Made by a program: the position numbers and the translations under genes
From: Chloroflexota bacterium
Lineage (GTDB): Bacteria; Vulcanimicrobiota; JAMCWD01
Length of the DNA stretch: 64,000 nucleotides
Direction: 5' to 3'
NCBI GenBank assembly: GCA_023475345.1
Contig: JAMCWD010000004.1
Coordinates: forward strand, 1 to 64,000
Part shown: positions 44,149 to 54,208 of the stretch, in pieces
Layout of the letters: each line of letters starts with the position of its first letter
How positions within the stretch are numbered: the first letter of the stretch is position 1
Notes under the pieces: model-generated
Databases searched by the model: none
Told to the model about the DNA's origin: nothing
The model's input: the letters and a program-made list of their open reading frames with translations, nothing else

Positions 44149-47100
44149 ATGTCGTTCGCACATTTGCATGTACATACCGAATACAGCCTCCTTGACGGAG
44201 TCTGTCGGATAGATGACCTTGTCAATAGATCGAAAGAGCTCGGGCTGCCCGCAATCGCCATGACCGACCACGGCGTTATGTTCGGGGCGGTGGAATTTTA
44301 CGAGAAAGCCCGCAACGCAGGAATCAAGCCGATTATAGGCTGCGAGGTATATGTCGCCCCGCGCACCATGTTCGACAAGGAACATAAAATAGATGACAGG
44401 CTGAGGCACCTCCTGCTCCTCGTTAAGGATCAGGAAGGCTATAAGAACCTTTTGAAAATCGTAACCAGGTCACACCTGGACGGCTTTTATTACAAGCCCC
44501 GCGTCGATAAACAACTCCTCTCACAGCATGCGAAAGGCCTTATAGCCAGTACCGCATGTCTTCAGGGAGAAATTCCACAGCACCTTTTGAAAGGCAGCGA
44601 GAACGCGGCGGAAACTTGCCTCGAAACTTACAGGGACATCTACGGCCGTGACAATGTTTATATCGAATTGATGGACCACGACCTGCCGGAAGATCAGGAG
44701 TTGAACAGGAAGCTGGTAAGCCTGGCGAAAAAATCCGGCACGCCGCTTGTAGCCACTAATGACGTACATTATTTAAACGAAGAAGACGCCTATTTCCATG
44801 ATATAACGCTTTGCGTAGGCACGCAGAGCACGATAGATCAGCCCGACAGGTTTTCTTTCCAGGGGAAAGGGTACCACCTGCGCAGCCCTCTGGAGATGGC
44901 CGAGTTGTTCGGCGAAATCCCCGAGGCCGTCCAGAACACGCTGGTTATTGCGGACCGCTGTAATTTCGAAATGGACCTGGATACATTACACCTGCCGGAT
45001 TTTCACCCGCCGGACAATATGACGACTGAAGATTATCTCCGTAAATTGTGCATGGAAGGGCTTGAGGAAAAATATCCCGGAGGCACGCCGCCGGAAGTCA
45101 TGGAACGGCTTGAATACGAGCTGAGCGTGATAAACCAGATGGGCTACCCGGCATATTTTTTAATCAACTGGGACTTCATATCTTATGCCCGCAGGAACGA
45201 TATCCCCGTCGGGCCGGGCAGGGGGAGCGCCGCAGGCTCCCTTGTCGCATACCTGCTCGGCATAACCCAGATCGACCCTTTGAAATACGGGCTTATCTTC
45301 GAAAGGTTTCTCAACCCGGGCCGGAAATCCATGCCGGATATAGATACCGACTTCTGTAAGCTCCGCCGGGGCGAAGTTATAAAATACGTTACGGAAAAAT
45401 ACGGCTCCGAAAACGTATCGATGATAGGCACTTTCGGGAGGATGAAGGCCCGCGGCTCCGTCCGTGATGCGGGACGGGCGCTCAACCTCCCACTCCAGTT
45501 CGTTGACAGGATAGCAAAGCTTATTCCCGGCGGCCCCAAGGTTACCATAGCCGAAGCAAGGAGCAACCCGGAGCTTGCAAGAGAAATTACCACGGATGAG
45601 CAGGCAAGGAAGCTGCTCGTTGTCGCCGAAGGCCTGGAAGGTCTTGCAAGACACGCATCCACGCACGCGGCGGGGGTCGTCATCTCCAAGGAGCCGATCT
45701 ACAACTACTGCCCCCTCCAGAGGATCAAGCAGGAAGAAGTTGTTACCCAGTACGAGATGACCTCCATCGATAAGATCGGCCTTTTGAAAATGGATTTCCT
45801 GGGTCTTCGGAACCTTACGGTCATCCAGTATTGTACCGAATGGATAAAGAAGAATCACGGGATAGAAATAGACCTCAACAAGATCCCCCTTGACGACGAA
45901 GAGGCTTTCAGGCTGGTCCAGGAAGGGAGAACGGTAGGCATATTCCAGTTTGAAAGCACCGGCATGAGAAGGTACCTGAAGGATCTCAAGCCGACACGTC
46001 TGGAAGACCTTATAGCCATGAATGCGCTTTACCGCCCGGGACCCCTGGGCGGGGGCGTAGTTGACGATTTCATCAAAAGATGTCACGGCAAAAGTGCGAT
46101 AACCTACATCCATCCGCTGTTGGAGCCTATTCTCAAGGAAACTCACGGCCTCATAGTGTACCAGGAACAGGTGATGTTCATAGCAAACCGGCTGGCGGGC
46201 TTCTCCATGGCACAGGCCGATGACCTCAGGAAAGCCATGGGGAAAAAGAAAGCCGAGGTCATGCAGGAGCAGAAGGAGCGGTTCGTTAACGGTTGTGCGG
46301 AAAAAGGCGTATCGAAAGCCGATGCGGAGAAGATCTTCAACTTTATCGAATATTTTGCCGGGTATGGCTTCAATAAAAGTCATTCCGCAGCGTATGCACT
46401 GGTGGCTTACTGGACGATATACCTGAAGGCCCATTATCCCAACGAGTTCATGGCGTCGTTATTGACAGGCTTCATCGATTCCACCGACAGGATAGCCGAG
46501 ATCATAAGGGAGATAAAAGATATGGGGATCAGGATTTTTCCCCCCGATGTCAATAAGAGCGGCTATGAATTCATCCCGACGGGAGAAGGTATAATCTACG
46601 GGCTGGGGGCTTTGAAAAATGTCGGCGAGGCTGCGGCAAAAGCAATCGTGGAGGAAAGGGAGACAAACGGCAAATACAACGACCTGATTGATCTTTGCAG
46701 GCGGGTGGAAAGTCATCATGCCAATAAAAGGGTATTGGAAAGCCTGATCAAAAGCGGCAGTATGGATTCTCTGGGCATGAACCGGGCATCGCTCCTTGAA
46801 AACCTTGAAACGGTAATGGCAGACGCGGAAAGGAAGCGGAGACATGAAGGCCAGGATCAGATATCGCTTTTCGGAGAAGACGGTGTCCAATTCCACTACG
46901 AAATATTGCCGGACATGGAGCCTGCCAGGCTGCTGAAGCTGGAAAAAGAATCCATCGGCTTTTACCTTACAAAACATCCGATGGACGAGGTCCAGAAATT
47001 TATTTCCCGGCTGAAGCTGAATACCATCAATTCGCTCGAAGATCTCCAATCGGGAGAGCAGGTACGTGTAGGCGGCCTCATATCCGCCATAAAGAAAAAA

Positions 47101-47595
47101 GTAACGAAATCCAACAAGACAATGGCGTTCCTGACGCTGGAGGATCTTACCGGGATTATGGAAGTAACAGTGCTCCCGGTAATTTATGATAAATACGCGA
47201 ACCTCATAGAAGAAGACAAATTGATAGCGGTTATAGGAAAACTGGAAAAAGCCGACGCCGCTGAAGCCGCCGGGGAGGAAACCGCCCCCCGGCGTGAAAT
47301 TAAACTGAGAGCTGACGAGATCCATGACCTGGGAGACGGGATAAGTCAGTTAAAGAAAAACAGGACTAAGAAATATCTACACTTGAGAGTCGAACAGGAA
47401 CATTATGAGCGCCTGCCTGAACTGGAAGAAATCATATCGGGGAATCCCGGTCAACTGCCGGTTTACCTCCACATAGCATCGCCGGGGAGAGAAACAGTGC
47501 TTGAGCTTGATCCTAAATTCAAGGTGTCGGATACCAGAACTTTAAGGAACGCCCTCCAGGAAATTCTTGGGACGGGTTGTATCTGGAAAGAATGA
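44149..47595 (+). CDS. dnaE: DNA polymerase III alpha subunit
   Basis: The 1148-residue protein starts at the ATG at 44149 (GAGGGACAGG upstream), giving MSFAHLHVHTEYSLLDG, the PHP-domain start typical of DnaE. The polymerase core holds GPGRGSAAGSLVAYLLGIT and PDIDTDFC, then the fingers, a tandem HhH region and the OB fold (VGGLISAIKKKVTKSNKTMA). This is the replicative DnaE1 type by length. It overlaps the following MFS gene by four bases. Confidence 0.97.
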   Translation: MSFAHLHVHTEYSLLDGVCRIDDLVNRSKELGLPAIAMTDHGVMFGAVEFYEKARNAGIKPIIGCEVYVAPRTMFDKEHKIDDRLRHLLLLVKDQEGYKNLLKIVTRSHLDGFYYKPRVDKQLLSQHAKGLIASTACLQGEIPQHLLKGSENAAETCLETYRDIYGRDNVYIELMDHDLPEDQELNRKLVSLAKKSGTPLVATNDVHYLNEEDAYFHDITLCVGTQSTIDQPDRFSFQGKGYHLRSPLEMAELFGEIPEAVQNTLVIADRCNFEMDLDTLHLPDFHPPDNMTTEDYLRKLCMEGLEEKYPGGTPPEVMERLEYELSVINQMGYPAYFLINWDFISYARRNDIPVGPGRGSAAGSLVAYLLGITQIDPLKYGLIFERFLNPGRKSMPDIDTDFCKLRRGEVIKYVTEKYGSENVSMIGTFGRMKARGSVRDAGRALNLPLQFVDRIAKLIPGGPKVTIAEARSNPELAREITTDEQARKLLVVAEGLEGLARHASTHAAGVVISKEPIYNYCPLQRIKQEEVVTQYEMTSIDKIGLLKMDFLGLRNLTVIQYCTEWIKKNHGIEIDLNKIPLDDEEAFRLVQEGRTVGIFQFESTGMRRYLKDLKPTRLEDLIAMNALYRPGPLGGGVVDDFIKRCHGKSAITYIHPLLEPILKETHGLIVYQEQVMFIANRLAGFSMAQADDLRKAMGKKKAEVMQEQKERFVNGCAEKGVSKADAEKIFNFIEYFAGYGFNKSHSAAYALVAYWTIYLKAHYPNEFMASLLTGFIDSTDRIAEIIREIKDMGIRIFPPDVNKSGYEFIPTGEGIIYGLGALKNVGEAAAKAIVEERETNGKYNDLIDLCRRVESHHANKRVLESLIKSGSMDSLGMNRASLLENLETVMADAERKRRHEGQDQISLFGEDGVQFHYEILPDMEPARLLKLEKESIGFYLTKHPMDEVQKFISRLKLNTINSLEDLQSGEQVRVGGLISAIKKKVTKSNKTMAFLTLEDLTGIMEVTVLPVIYDKYANLIEEDKLIAVIGKLEKADAAEAAGEETAPRREIKLRADEIHDLGDGISQLKKNRTKKYLHLRVEQEHYERLPELEEIISGNPGQLPVYLHIASPGRETVLELDPKFKVSDTRTLRNALQEILGTGCIWKE

Positions 47596-48809
47596 TACTC
47601 GGAGAGCGGGATCTGCCCCGCAAAACATGGCTTCTGGGATGGGTGAGCTTCTTTTCGGAAGTAAGCGGCAACATGATTTATCCGCTGCTCCCCGTCTTTT
47701 TTATGGTTATCCTGCAGATACCCGTATTATACATCGGGATCATCGAAGGTGTATCCAATGCCGCCGGGACTTTGCTCCCCGTATTTTATTCCCGTCTTCT
47801 GAAGGGGATAAAGAAAAGAAAAGACATGCTTTACATGGGATACGGCATTACGGCGTTCGCGAGGCCTCTTTTCTTTTTCGTCATAACATTCCCGCAGGCA
47901 TTGCTCATAAGGATGGTGGAATTTACCGGCACAGGCTTCGGCAGGCCTGCTTCCGAAGATGTGCTGGCGGTGGGTGCCAATCCCGCGTTGAACAACCGCA
48001 TACAGGTTTCATTTAAAACCAAGATGCTGTTGGGCGCCATACTTGGCCCGCTGCTTGCTTATTCGCTGTTCATATATTTCATGGGAAATTACAGGGCGGT
48101 TTTCTGGCTTGCCGTAATCCCTGCAATCATCGGCCTCCTTATTATCGGAAGCCTCAAGCCCTCCGAGACGGAGGGAGACTCCGCCGAACCTGTTTCTGCG
48201 CCCGCAGTGTTCACCTTCCGCATAAGGGATTATGGAAAATATTTCCGCCGCTTCCTTCTTGTCTCAATGCTCGGCTCGCTTGCAAATTATTCTTATTTTT
48301 TCGTGTTCATACTGGGCACCGTCAACAATATCCTGCCCGAAAACCTGGTCCTGTTATGGGCCGGGGCCAATATAGCCGCCACGGCCAGCCTGCTGTTCTT
48401 TTCAAAAATATCACAACGGGTTTCTAAATATGAATCCTTGACGTTGAGTTACGTACTGCTCGCGCTTATCTGGTACGGTTTCTCTAACTGTGTCAAACTC
48501 CCGCCAATCTACTTCATGACGTCTTTTTCCGTCCTGATGCTGGGGCTGGGTTTTTATAACGGCCTGAGCGGCGGGCTGCTTTCCTCACTGGCCGGGGAAC
48601 TGGCGCCCCCGGGATTCGAGAAGCGGGCAAAGCTCACATTGAGCTTTTATCTTGGAATAATGCTGCTTTTATCGAATATTCTCGCCGGGTTGACATGGAA
48701 ATGGGCAGGCCCGGAATATACTTTCTGGATCGGCACCGCAACTTCTTCTTTATGCGGCCTTTTGATGATCTTCACCAATATCGGCGGCAAAAGTAAGACA
48801 AAAACCTAA
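47592..48809 (+). CDS. MFS transporter
   Basis: The roughly 405-residue protein has about twelve membrane helices and begins in the ATGA overlap with the dnaE stop; a TTG at 47577 is an alternative start. The family motif is weaker than in the transporter at 11726. The cytoplasmic loop holds KPSETEGDSAEPVSAP. Coupling to dnaE is probably a chance of operon layout. The substrate is unknown. Confidence 0.78.
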   Translation: MILGERDLPRKTWLLGWVSFFSEVSGNMIYPLLPVFFMVILQIPVLYIGIIEGVSNAAGTLLPVFYSRLLKGIKKRKDMLYMGYGITAFARPLFFFVITFPQALLIRMVEFTGTGFGRPASEDVLAVGANPALNNRIQVSFKTKMLLGAILGPLLAYSLFIYFMGNYRAVFWLAVIPAIIGLLIIGSLKPSETEGDSAEPVSAPAVFTFRIRDYGKYFRRFLLVSMLGSLANYSYFFVFILGTVNNILPENLVLLWAGANIAATASLLFFSKISQRVSKYESLTLSYVLLALIWYGFSNCVKLPPIYFMTSFSVLMLGLGFYNGLSGGLLSSLAGELAPPGFEKRAKLTLSFYLGIMLLLSNILAGLTWKWAGPEYTFWIGTATSSLCGLLMIFTNIGGKSKTKT

Positions 48810-48881
48810 CCCTAATTTACTAGATCACATTCACTAACCGAGGTGGGTGATTTATGCAGTGAATCTCATCCCTTAAACTGA

Positions 48882-48909
48882 TTGTTCATATAGATTAAAT
48901 AATTATAAT
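48882..48909 (+). promoter_or_regulatory. Promoter for the small RNA candidate
   Basis: The minus-10 box is a perfect TATAAT (48904-48909). The minus-35 box is weak (TTGTTC, 48882-48887) with a 16-base spacer. Transcription would begin about 48916, at or within the outer stem of the RNA. Confidence 0.5.
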
Positions 48910-48912
48910 AAT

Positions 48913-49024
48913 AATTAAGAAGTCGTCAACGCTGAAGATCCCCAAGTAAGGGTTCCCAAACCCTGAAAGTCTCGGCTCAAAGCTATCTCCTTCCCCTCTT
49001 CGGCAAGACGGCTTCTTAATTTTT
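48913..49024 (+). ncRNA. Candidate small structured RNA (novel)
   Basis: A 15-pair outer stem joins AATTAAGAAGTCGTC (48913-48927) to GACGGCTTCTTAATT (49007-49021). Inside it an 8-pair stem GCTGAAGA/TCTTCGGC (48931-48938 with 48997-49004) and a hairpin AGGGTT-CCCA-AACCCT (48949-48964) are visible. Each of the two long stems has one G-U wobble on the plus strand, which would be an A-C mismatch on the minus strand, so the plus strand is the RNA. The outer stem runs into a run of T (49020-49024), as in a terminator. It does not match tRNA, SRP RNA, 6S or any riboswitch I know. Confidence 0.65.
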
Positions 49025-49080
49025 GTACGGAAAATACAACGCCGCTATGGAACAGGCTTTTGCCGGGGCCGGGCATCGGT

Positions 49081-49140
49081 TTTAACCGCAGAGTTCGCAG
49101 AGGATTCCCACCGAGATCACAGAATTTTTATAGTGTTTAT
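49081..49140 (+). repeat. AACCGCAGAG interspersed repeat
   Basis: TTTAACCGCAGAGTTCGCAG followed by AGGATTCCCACCGAGATCACAGAA belongs to the same family as 3391-3460 and 16387-16446. The rest of 48810-49237, apart from the small RNA candidate and its promoter, holds nothing I can support. Confidence 0.7.
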
Positions 49141-49237
49141 GAGTTATATCAAAAATCTTCTACAATGATATAACATGGAACCATAAAGGGGACGAGGATT
49201 CGGCATGAGAGCTTTAACCGCAGGCTCCCGCGGGGGA

Positions 49238-50377
49238 TTACTTTTTCTTAAGCCTTTCAATCGTCCCGTTAAGGTATTTTTCAAGGTAAGCGTCTTTATC
49301 CCTGCGGGCATATACAAGGGACTTCTCAAATGCCTCCAGCGCCCCGGACTTTTGTCCCATCTTTTCAAGCGCTTCTCCCATAGTCGCCCAGGCATACGGG
49401 AACTCCGGCGATATTTCGATGGATTCGGTACAACAGGTAAGGGCTTCTTCCGGCCTGCCCGTCCTGACCAGGATGTCGCCTTTATTGTTCCATGCAGTAG
49501 AGTCTTTCGGGTTCAGGGCGATGATCCTGTCATAGCACTTCAGCGCTTCCCCGTATATGCCGAGCCTGTCCAGCGCCGCCGCCTTGCCGTATAACGATGC
49601 GCTGCCTGAGTCCAATTCTATCGACCTGTCGAAATTCTTTACAGCCTCGTCTTTCTTTTTCAGGCTTAAAAAAGTTACGCCCCTGTTGAACCACGAAATA
49701 TCGTTCCGGGGGTTTATCGAAACCGCCATGTCGTAATATTTTAGAGCTTCGGCGCTTTTGCCCAGCTTTTCCAGTACAAGGCCCTTGCTGGAAAGAGCAT
49801 CGGAGTTTTCGGGATCTATTTTCAGGGATTTATCCAGTGATAAAAGCGCGTCCTTATACCGGCCCAGCCTGACGAGCATAAGCCCTTTTTTTGCAAACGC
49901 CGAGGGATCTTCGGGGGCGATGGCGGCCGCCGTCTCATAATTTTTCAAAGCCTGTCCTTTATGACCCATCATCGCCAGGGCGTCCCCCTTGATACACCAG
50001 CTTTCCGGGTTGTCCGGGTTCAGGGCGATGGATTTGTCGAAGCTGTTTATTGCTTCAAAACTTTTCCCGAGCATTACCAGGGCGAAGCCCTTCTTGCGCC
50101 ATGCCTCGATATATTCGGGATTTAGCTCGATGGCCTTATCGTAACATTCGAGGGCCGCGTTGTATTTGCCGAGCCGGTAAAACGATTCCCCTTTTTTATA
50201 CCATGTTCCGGCATCCTGCGGCCCGGGCTTTTCGCCGGACGGAACGGCCTGTTGCTGGGCTTTTTGCGAAAACAGGCACCCTGGCAATTTGAAATTTTCC
50301 CCGCCGGTTTTCCCCTGGCATCCGGCGGACAAGATCAAAGTTAGAACAAGCAAAATCGAAATCCATCTGATATTCAT
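49238..50377 (-). CDS. TPR lipoprotein
   Basis: The 379-residue protein has a signal peptide with lipobox LSAGC and about nine 34-residue tetratricopeptide repeats (for example AWRKKGFALVMLGKSFEAI, ALSSKGLVLEKLGKSAEAL). It is a membrane-tethered scaffold, and nothing indicates the partner. It stands alone, divergent from the channel gene. Confidence 0.85.
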   Translation of the reverse strand: MNIRWISILLVLTLILSAGCQGKTGGENFKLPGCLFSQKAQQQAVPSGEKPGPQDAGTWYKKGESFYRLGKYNAALECYDKAIELNPEYIEAWRKKGFALVMLGKSFEAINSFDKSIALNPDNPESWCIKGDALAMMGHKGQALKNYETAAAIAPEDPSAFAKKGLMLVRLGRYKDALLSLDKSLKIDPENSDALSSKGLVLEKLGKSAEALKYYDMAVSINPRNDISWFNRGVTFLSLKKKDEAVKNFDRSIELDSGSASLYGKAAALDRLGIYGEALKCYDRIIALNPKDSTAWNNKGDILVRTGRPEEALTCCTESIEISPEFPYAWATMGEALEKMGQKSGALEAFEKSLVYARRDKDAYLEKYLNGTIERLKKK

Positions 50378-50503
50378 GCTTTATAATTTGCCTTTGTGAG
50401 TTCAACTTCCTTTTAATTTGGTAAATAGCAGGCAATAGCAGAAGGTTTGAAGGTGGAGAATATCGAATTTTATAAGACATAATATTATTGCGGGTGTTAA
50501 TTT

Positions 50504-51271
50504 ATGGCTGAGAAAAGAAATGAGTTATTTCTTGGTGTCCTTCTGCTGGGTCTGATCCTGGCCGTGATAATGTGGTTCAGATCACATGAAGGATACAACG
50601 TTCTCCTTACATGGGCGGTTGTTTGTGCGACTGCGGTGGTCGTTTCCATGATTGAGGACAGGCGCCTGCAGGAAAACAGGTATGCATCCCCTGTGTTATT
50701 CGTATTATTGATAATGCTGATAGGGGAATCAAATTTTCTTCATATAAGGGACAGGGAATTGATAGTTTCCTTCCTCTGTCTTTATTCGACAATATATTTC
50801 ATGTTATTTATTTTTAAAGGCATAGCGTATTCGGCGAAACAAAGGGTCAAGGTTACTCATTTTTACATAATCAACCAGATCATCCTGACAGCGGGGTCGG
50901 GGATCATTGTTTTTGCGATTACTTATACTGAGCTTTTCAGGATCAATCCCGAACTGTTCGTGGGAGCCAATCTGGGAACCCGGTGGATTGTCCAGTTCTT
51001 CAATTTTCTGTATTTTACCCTGGTTACATTTGCTACCGTGGGATACGGCGATATACATCCCGGGTTCCTTGTAACCAGGCTGCTGGTTTCTTTGCAGATC
51101 TTTTTTGCTTTCATTACATTCGGCTACAGCATATCTCTTGTCGCCCACCTCCTGGATGAAGCCGAAAAAAGCGGACAACTCCCGGTGGGTGGCAACATGT
51201 TGGGGCATCGTACAAAACACAGAAAAAAAGAAGAGCAGGCCGGAACAGGGCCAGCCGAAACATCCCGATAA
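50504..51271 (+). CDS. Potassium channel
   Basis: The 255-residue protein has four to six membrane helices and a pore with the selectivity filter TVGYGD (residues 178-183). The pore helix and last helix (LLVSLQIFFAFITFGYSISL) follow. The N-terminal four helices lack a clear voltage-sensor pattern of spaced Arg. The C-terminal tail is short and basic. No RCK domain is fused. Confidence 0.85.
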   Translation: MAEKRNELFLGVLLLGLILAVIMWFRSHEGYNVLLTWAVVCATAVVVSMIEDRRLQENRYASPVLFVLLIMLIGESNFLHIRDRELIVSFLCLYSTIYFMLFIFKGIAYSAKQRVKVTHFYIINQIILTAGSGIIVFAITYTELFRINPELFVGANLGTRWIVQFFNFLYFTLVTFATVGYGDIHPGFLVTRLLVSLQIFFAFITFGYSISLVAHLLDEAEKSGQLPVGGNMLGHRTKHRKKEEQAGTGPAETSR

Positions 51272-51485
51272 GCCAGCGGTTTTAAATTTAAACGGCGGCC
51301 CGGCAGGTTTTGGAGTCATGATCTTCGCGATAGAAGGGTCTTCGTTATAAAAGGTTGTCAACGGCCGGCATATCTGTTATCATAATCTGCCGGATAATCC
51401 CCGGGAAAGTCCGCAGAGAAAGGAATCCCTGCCTTCGGGGCGAATCTTACCAGTTTATAATCTTAAGAAGTATTGGAAAATTAAC

Positions 51486-54149
51486 ATGAAATTAAATATA
51501 TGCAATAACCGCTGCCTGCGCCCGGCAGGAGTCCTGCTGATTGTTCTATTGCTGGCGGCCATGGTTTTTCAGGGCATGGCTTATGCCGAAGACAAATCCG
51601 CAGGAAGCCCCGCCCAGCAGCAGATCCCTGCTCCCGCCGCCGAATCGAAGACAGAGAAGCCGGAAGTTATAAAAATCTCCCCGCAGCCTGCCGGCATACA
51701 ACCGGGTAAAATTGAAACCGTGCCGGTTCCCCCCGCCCCCCCGGAATGGAACACTACCGAAGGGACGAAGAAAGAAAAAGCCACGGCGGAAGCATTCATC
51801 AAGCCTCACAAAGTCCCCCTCCTCCCGCTGAAAGAAAATGGCTTTTACCTCATATACTGGGGCGACGTCCTTTTCGGCATCTCCGCTTATAATGTAGAAA
51901 AAAGGCTCACCCTCCTGGATGAAACATTCACCCAGGTAAGATCGTTTTCGACCCTTAAAGTGGGCTTTGAAAAAGTTTCCGAGCAGAATTTCGAAACCAA
52001 GACGGTTATCAAGGACAAAAGCGGACTTCCCGAAACATTTGTCTGCCTCCAGGGGGACACGTCAGCCCAGGGGAACCTGGAAGCCCTGTTCTCCGATAAT
52101 TTTGTAGCGCAGAAAGTTGCGCTCGGCGGTGAGGGGAAAAGTTATTATGTCCCGTTGACCGGGCCTGTCCTGATATATGCCGATAACATCTGGGGCAGGA
52201 TAAATTCGTTTGTGGAGCAGTACAGGCTCATCCTCGAATATGCCGGAAAAACCGGCGGATACATAGAAGTATATGATCCAATATTGAGGAGCGCCGGCTC
52301 GGTATATGTGGATTTCAAAGGTATCGAAAAGGCGGAGATTAACGGGAAGTCCTATTCGGCAAGGAAATTTGAGCTTATCGATCCCTTCAGGGAGCATACT
52401 TTCATTATACTCCAGGACGGAAAGACCGGTCAGATCCTCAGCATCAAACAGCAAAACGGCCCTTTGAAAATCGAGCTTGCATCACAGAAAAAGGCGGATG
52501 ATCTGTTTAAGTCGCCGGGACTTGATCTCTGGGCCATGCGTGTCATCCAGTCCCCGATTTACTTTACAAGCCCCGAAAAGATAGATTCCCTGACCGTCAA
52601 TATAAACCTCGATGCCACCGACCTTTCGTTTTTAAATCACCATGTGATTGGCTTCAAGCAGGAGTTCACGGGCGAATCTTCCGGGATGCACGCGGCGGGA
52701 GCGGTGAACATAAAAACTTCAACGGTCAAAATAGAAAGCGGCGGCAAGTATCCCATGCCCGAAGTGTCCGAAGAGATCAGGCAGTACCTTGTACCGCTCA
52801 TGGGCATTGAGTCCGATGACCCGATAGTCAAGAACCGCGCACTGGAGATGACATGGGGCAAAGACGATACGTGGGCGATAGCGAAAGGGACATGCGAATG
52901 GGTGCATGATAACATCAAGGAGGGCATATCCCTGCCTTCTGCAAAGCTTACCATGGAAAGCCTCATGGGAGGGTCGGAAGCCAGGTCGCTTTTATTCATC
53001 GCGTTATGCAGGGCGTCGGGTCTTCCTGCAAGGAAGGTCCAGGGCCTTATATTTGCCACCGGCAGGATAATTCCCCATATATGGGCGGAAGTGTTCCTTG
53101 AAAAACACGGCTGGGTTCCGATGGATCCCAGCACCGGGGAGTACGGCGGCCTCAGCGCGGTTCACCTGTCCATCGGGCAGAACGGGGAACTGGTTTCCCA
53201 GAAGGAATTTAATGTTACGGCTTTTTCGCCCGTCCCCGAGGAAAGCGTCTCCCACATCGTACGCGAAATGGTCTGGCCGGTAGGCGAGGAGCGGGTTTAC
53301 CGCCTGATGAGAGACGGCGAATTTGCCGGGCAGGAAAAATCTCACCTTGCAACCATGGGATTTTACGATGATAAAGAAAGCTACACCATGTACAGCAGTG
53401 TTACAGGGGAGGAAGGAGACCCCAGGATCCTGCTGAGCAGGACCCAGTTCGATTCCGAAGGTCTGCCTCTCGAATTCATTATGGAGCGGGGGCTTGTCAA
53501 GGAATTTCCAGCTAAAGAAGCCGGGGCGGGTGTCGAGAATACCGGGACACAGGGCGTGCAGGCTGAAGCGGGATCGGCGGCGGTCGGAAGCGGCAGCGGG
53601 GCGGAGGCAGGCGCCGCGCCTAAATTCAGCGGCAGCGGGACTGAAGCGGAGGCTACGGCCGGGTTTACGGTAAGCGCCGGGGTAACCGGGGACATAGAGA
53701 AAGGAATCCTGAAGGAAGATAAATACTTCTCATCGATTGTCAATATTCAGCCGATATCAAAATATGTTTTTGAACAAAACGTTATTAAGGCACAATTTTC
53801 ATCGGGGATCAATCCCTGGAATATTCCCTATTCCAACGGCACTTATATTGCCGACGGGCGGATTTTCGGCCACTGGGCCATGGCCGTCGAGCAGGCAAAG
53901 CTGACAAAGCCCGGCATGACCGCCGAGCTGACCCTGTTCGATTCACAGTCTTTGAGTTTCGAAACCATTACGCTGAATACCGGGCAGCTCCAGGAAATCA
54001 CCATAAATGACAAAACTCAGGAGGCATATCCCGTAACGTCCAGCGACGGCAAGCTCTTTTACACCGATGCCGACGGCCGCGTGGTTAAGATGTTGTGGGA
54101 TAAAGCCGGGCTCCAGGTGGACCTGATAGAAGTCAACTTCAAGTATTAA
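51486..54149 (+). CDS. Secreted transglutaminase-like protein with Ser in place of the catalytic Cys
   Basis: After a signal peptide (about residues 1-36) the 887-residue protein has an N-terminal domain of 330 residues, a transglutaminase-like core, a Gly/Ala/Ser-rich linker (about 680-740) and a C-terminal domain. The core shows GGSEARSLLFIALCRASGLP, where transglutaminases have GDC-T-x-H-A; by alignment Ser497 takes the place of Cys. H531 (HIWAEV) and D547 (MDPS) are kept. The enzyme may thus be inactive or altered. A weak GGAAAA site precedes the ATG. Confidence 0.75.
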   Translation: MKLNICNNRCLRPAGVLLIVLLLAAMVFQGMAYAEDKSAGSPAQQQIPAPAAESKTEKPEVIKISPQPAGIQPGKIETVPVPPAPPEWNTTEGTKKEKATAEAFIKPHKVPLLPLKENGFYLIYWGDVLFGISAYNVEKRLTLLDETFTQVRSFSTLKVGFEKVSEQNFETKTVIKDKSGLPETFVCLQGDTSAQGNLEALFSDNFVAQKVALGGEGKSYYVPLTGPVLIYADNIWGRINSFVEQYRLILEYAGKTGGYIEVYDPILRSAGSVYVDFKGIEKAEINGKSYSARKFELIDPFREHTFIILQDGKTGQILSIKQQNGPLKIELASQKKADDLFKSPGLDLWAMRVIQSPIYFTSPEKIDSLTVNINLDATDLSFLNHHVIGFKQEFTGESSGMHAAGAVNIKTSTVKIESGGKYPMPEVSEEIRQYLVPLMGIESDDPIVKNRALEMTWGKDDTWAIAKGTCEWVHDNIKEGISLPSAKLTMESLMGGSEARSLLFIALCRASGLPARKVQGLIFATGRIIPHIWAEVFLEKHGWVPMDPSTGEYGGLSAVHLSIGQNGELVSQKEFNVTAFSPVPEESVSHIVREMVWPVGEERVYRLMRDGEFAGQEKSHLATMGFYDDKESYTMYSSVTGEEGDPRILLSRTQFDSEGLPLEFIMERGLVKEFPAKEAGAGVENTGTQGVQAEAGSAAVGSGSGAEAGAAPKFSGSGTEAEATAGFTVSAGVTGDIEKGILKEDKYFSSIVNIQPISKYVFEQNVIKAQFSSGINPWNIPYSNGTYIADGRIFGHWAMAVEQAKLTKPGMTAELTLFDSQSLSFETITLNTGQLQEITINDKTQEAYPVTSSDGKLFYTDADGRVVKMLWDKAGLQVDLIEVNFKY

Positions 54150-54208
54150 AGCCGGTAATTAGTGGCTGGAGACTAGAATCAACTGATCCAGCCTCCAGTA
54201 TCAAGTCT

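Noticed and set aside
45160-46434. Long open frame opposite dnaE
   Set aside because: It mirrors the codon structure of dnaE and has no recognised motif or ribosome-binding site.
48913-49024. Riboswitch or minus-strand 6S/SRP RNA
   Set aside because: No expression platform or downstream plus-strand gene is adjacent, the stems have G-U pairs only on the plus strand, and the size and loops do not fit 6S or SRP RNA that I recall.
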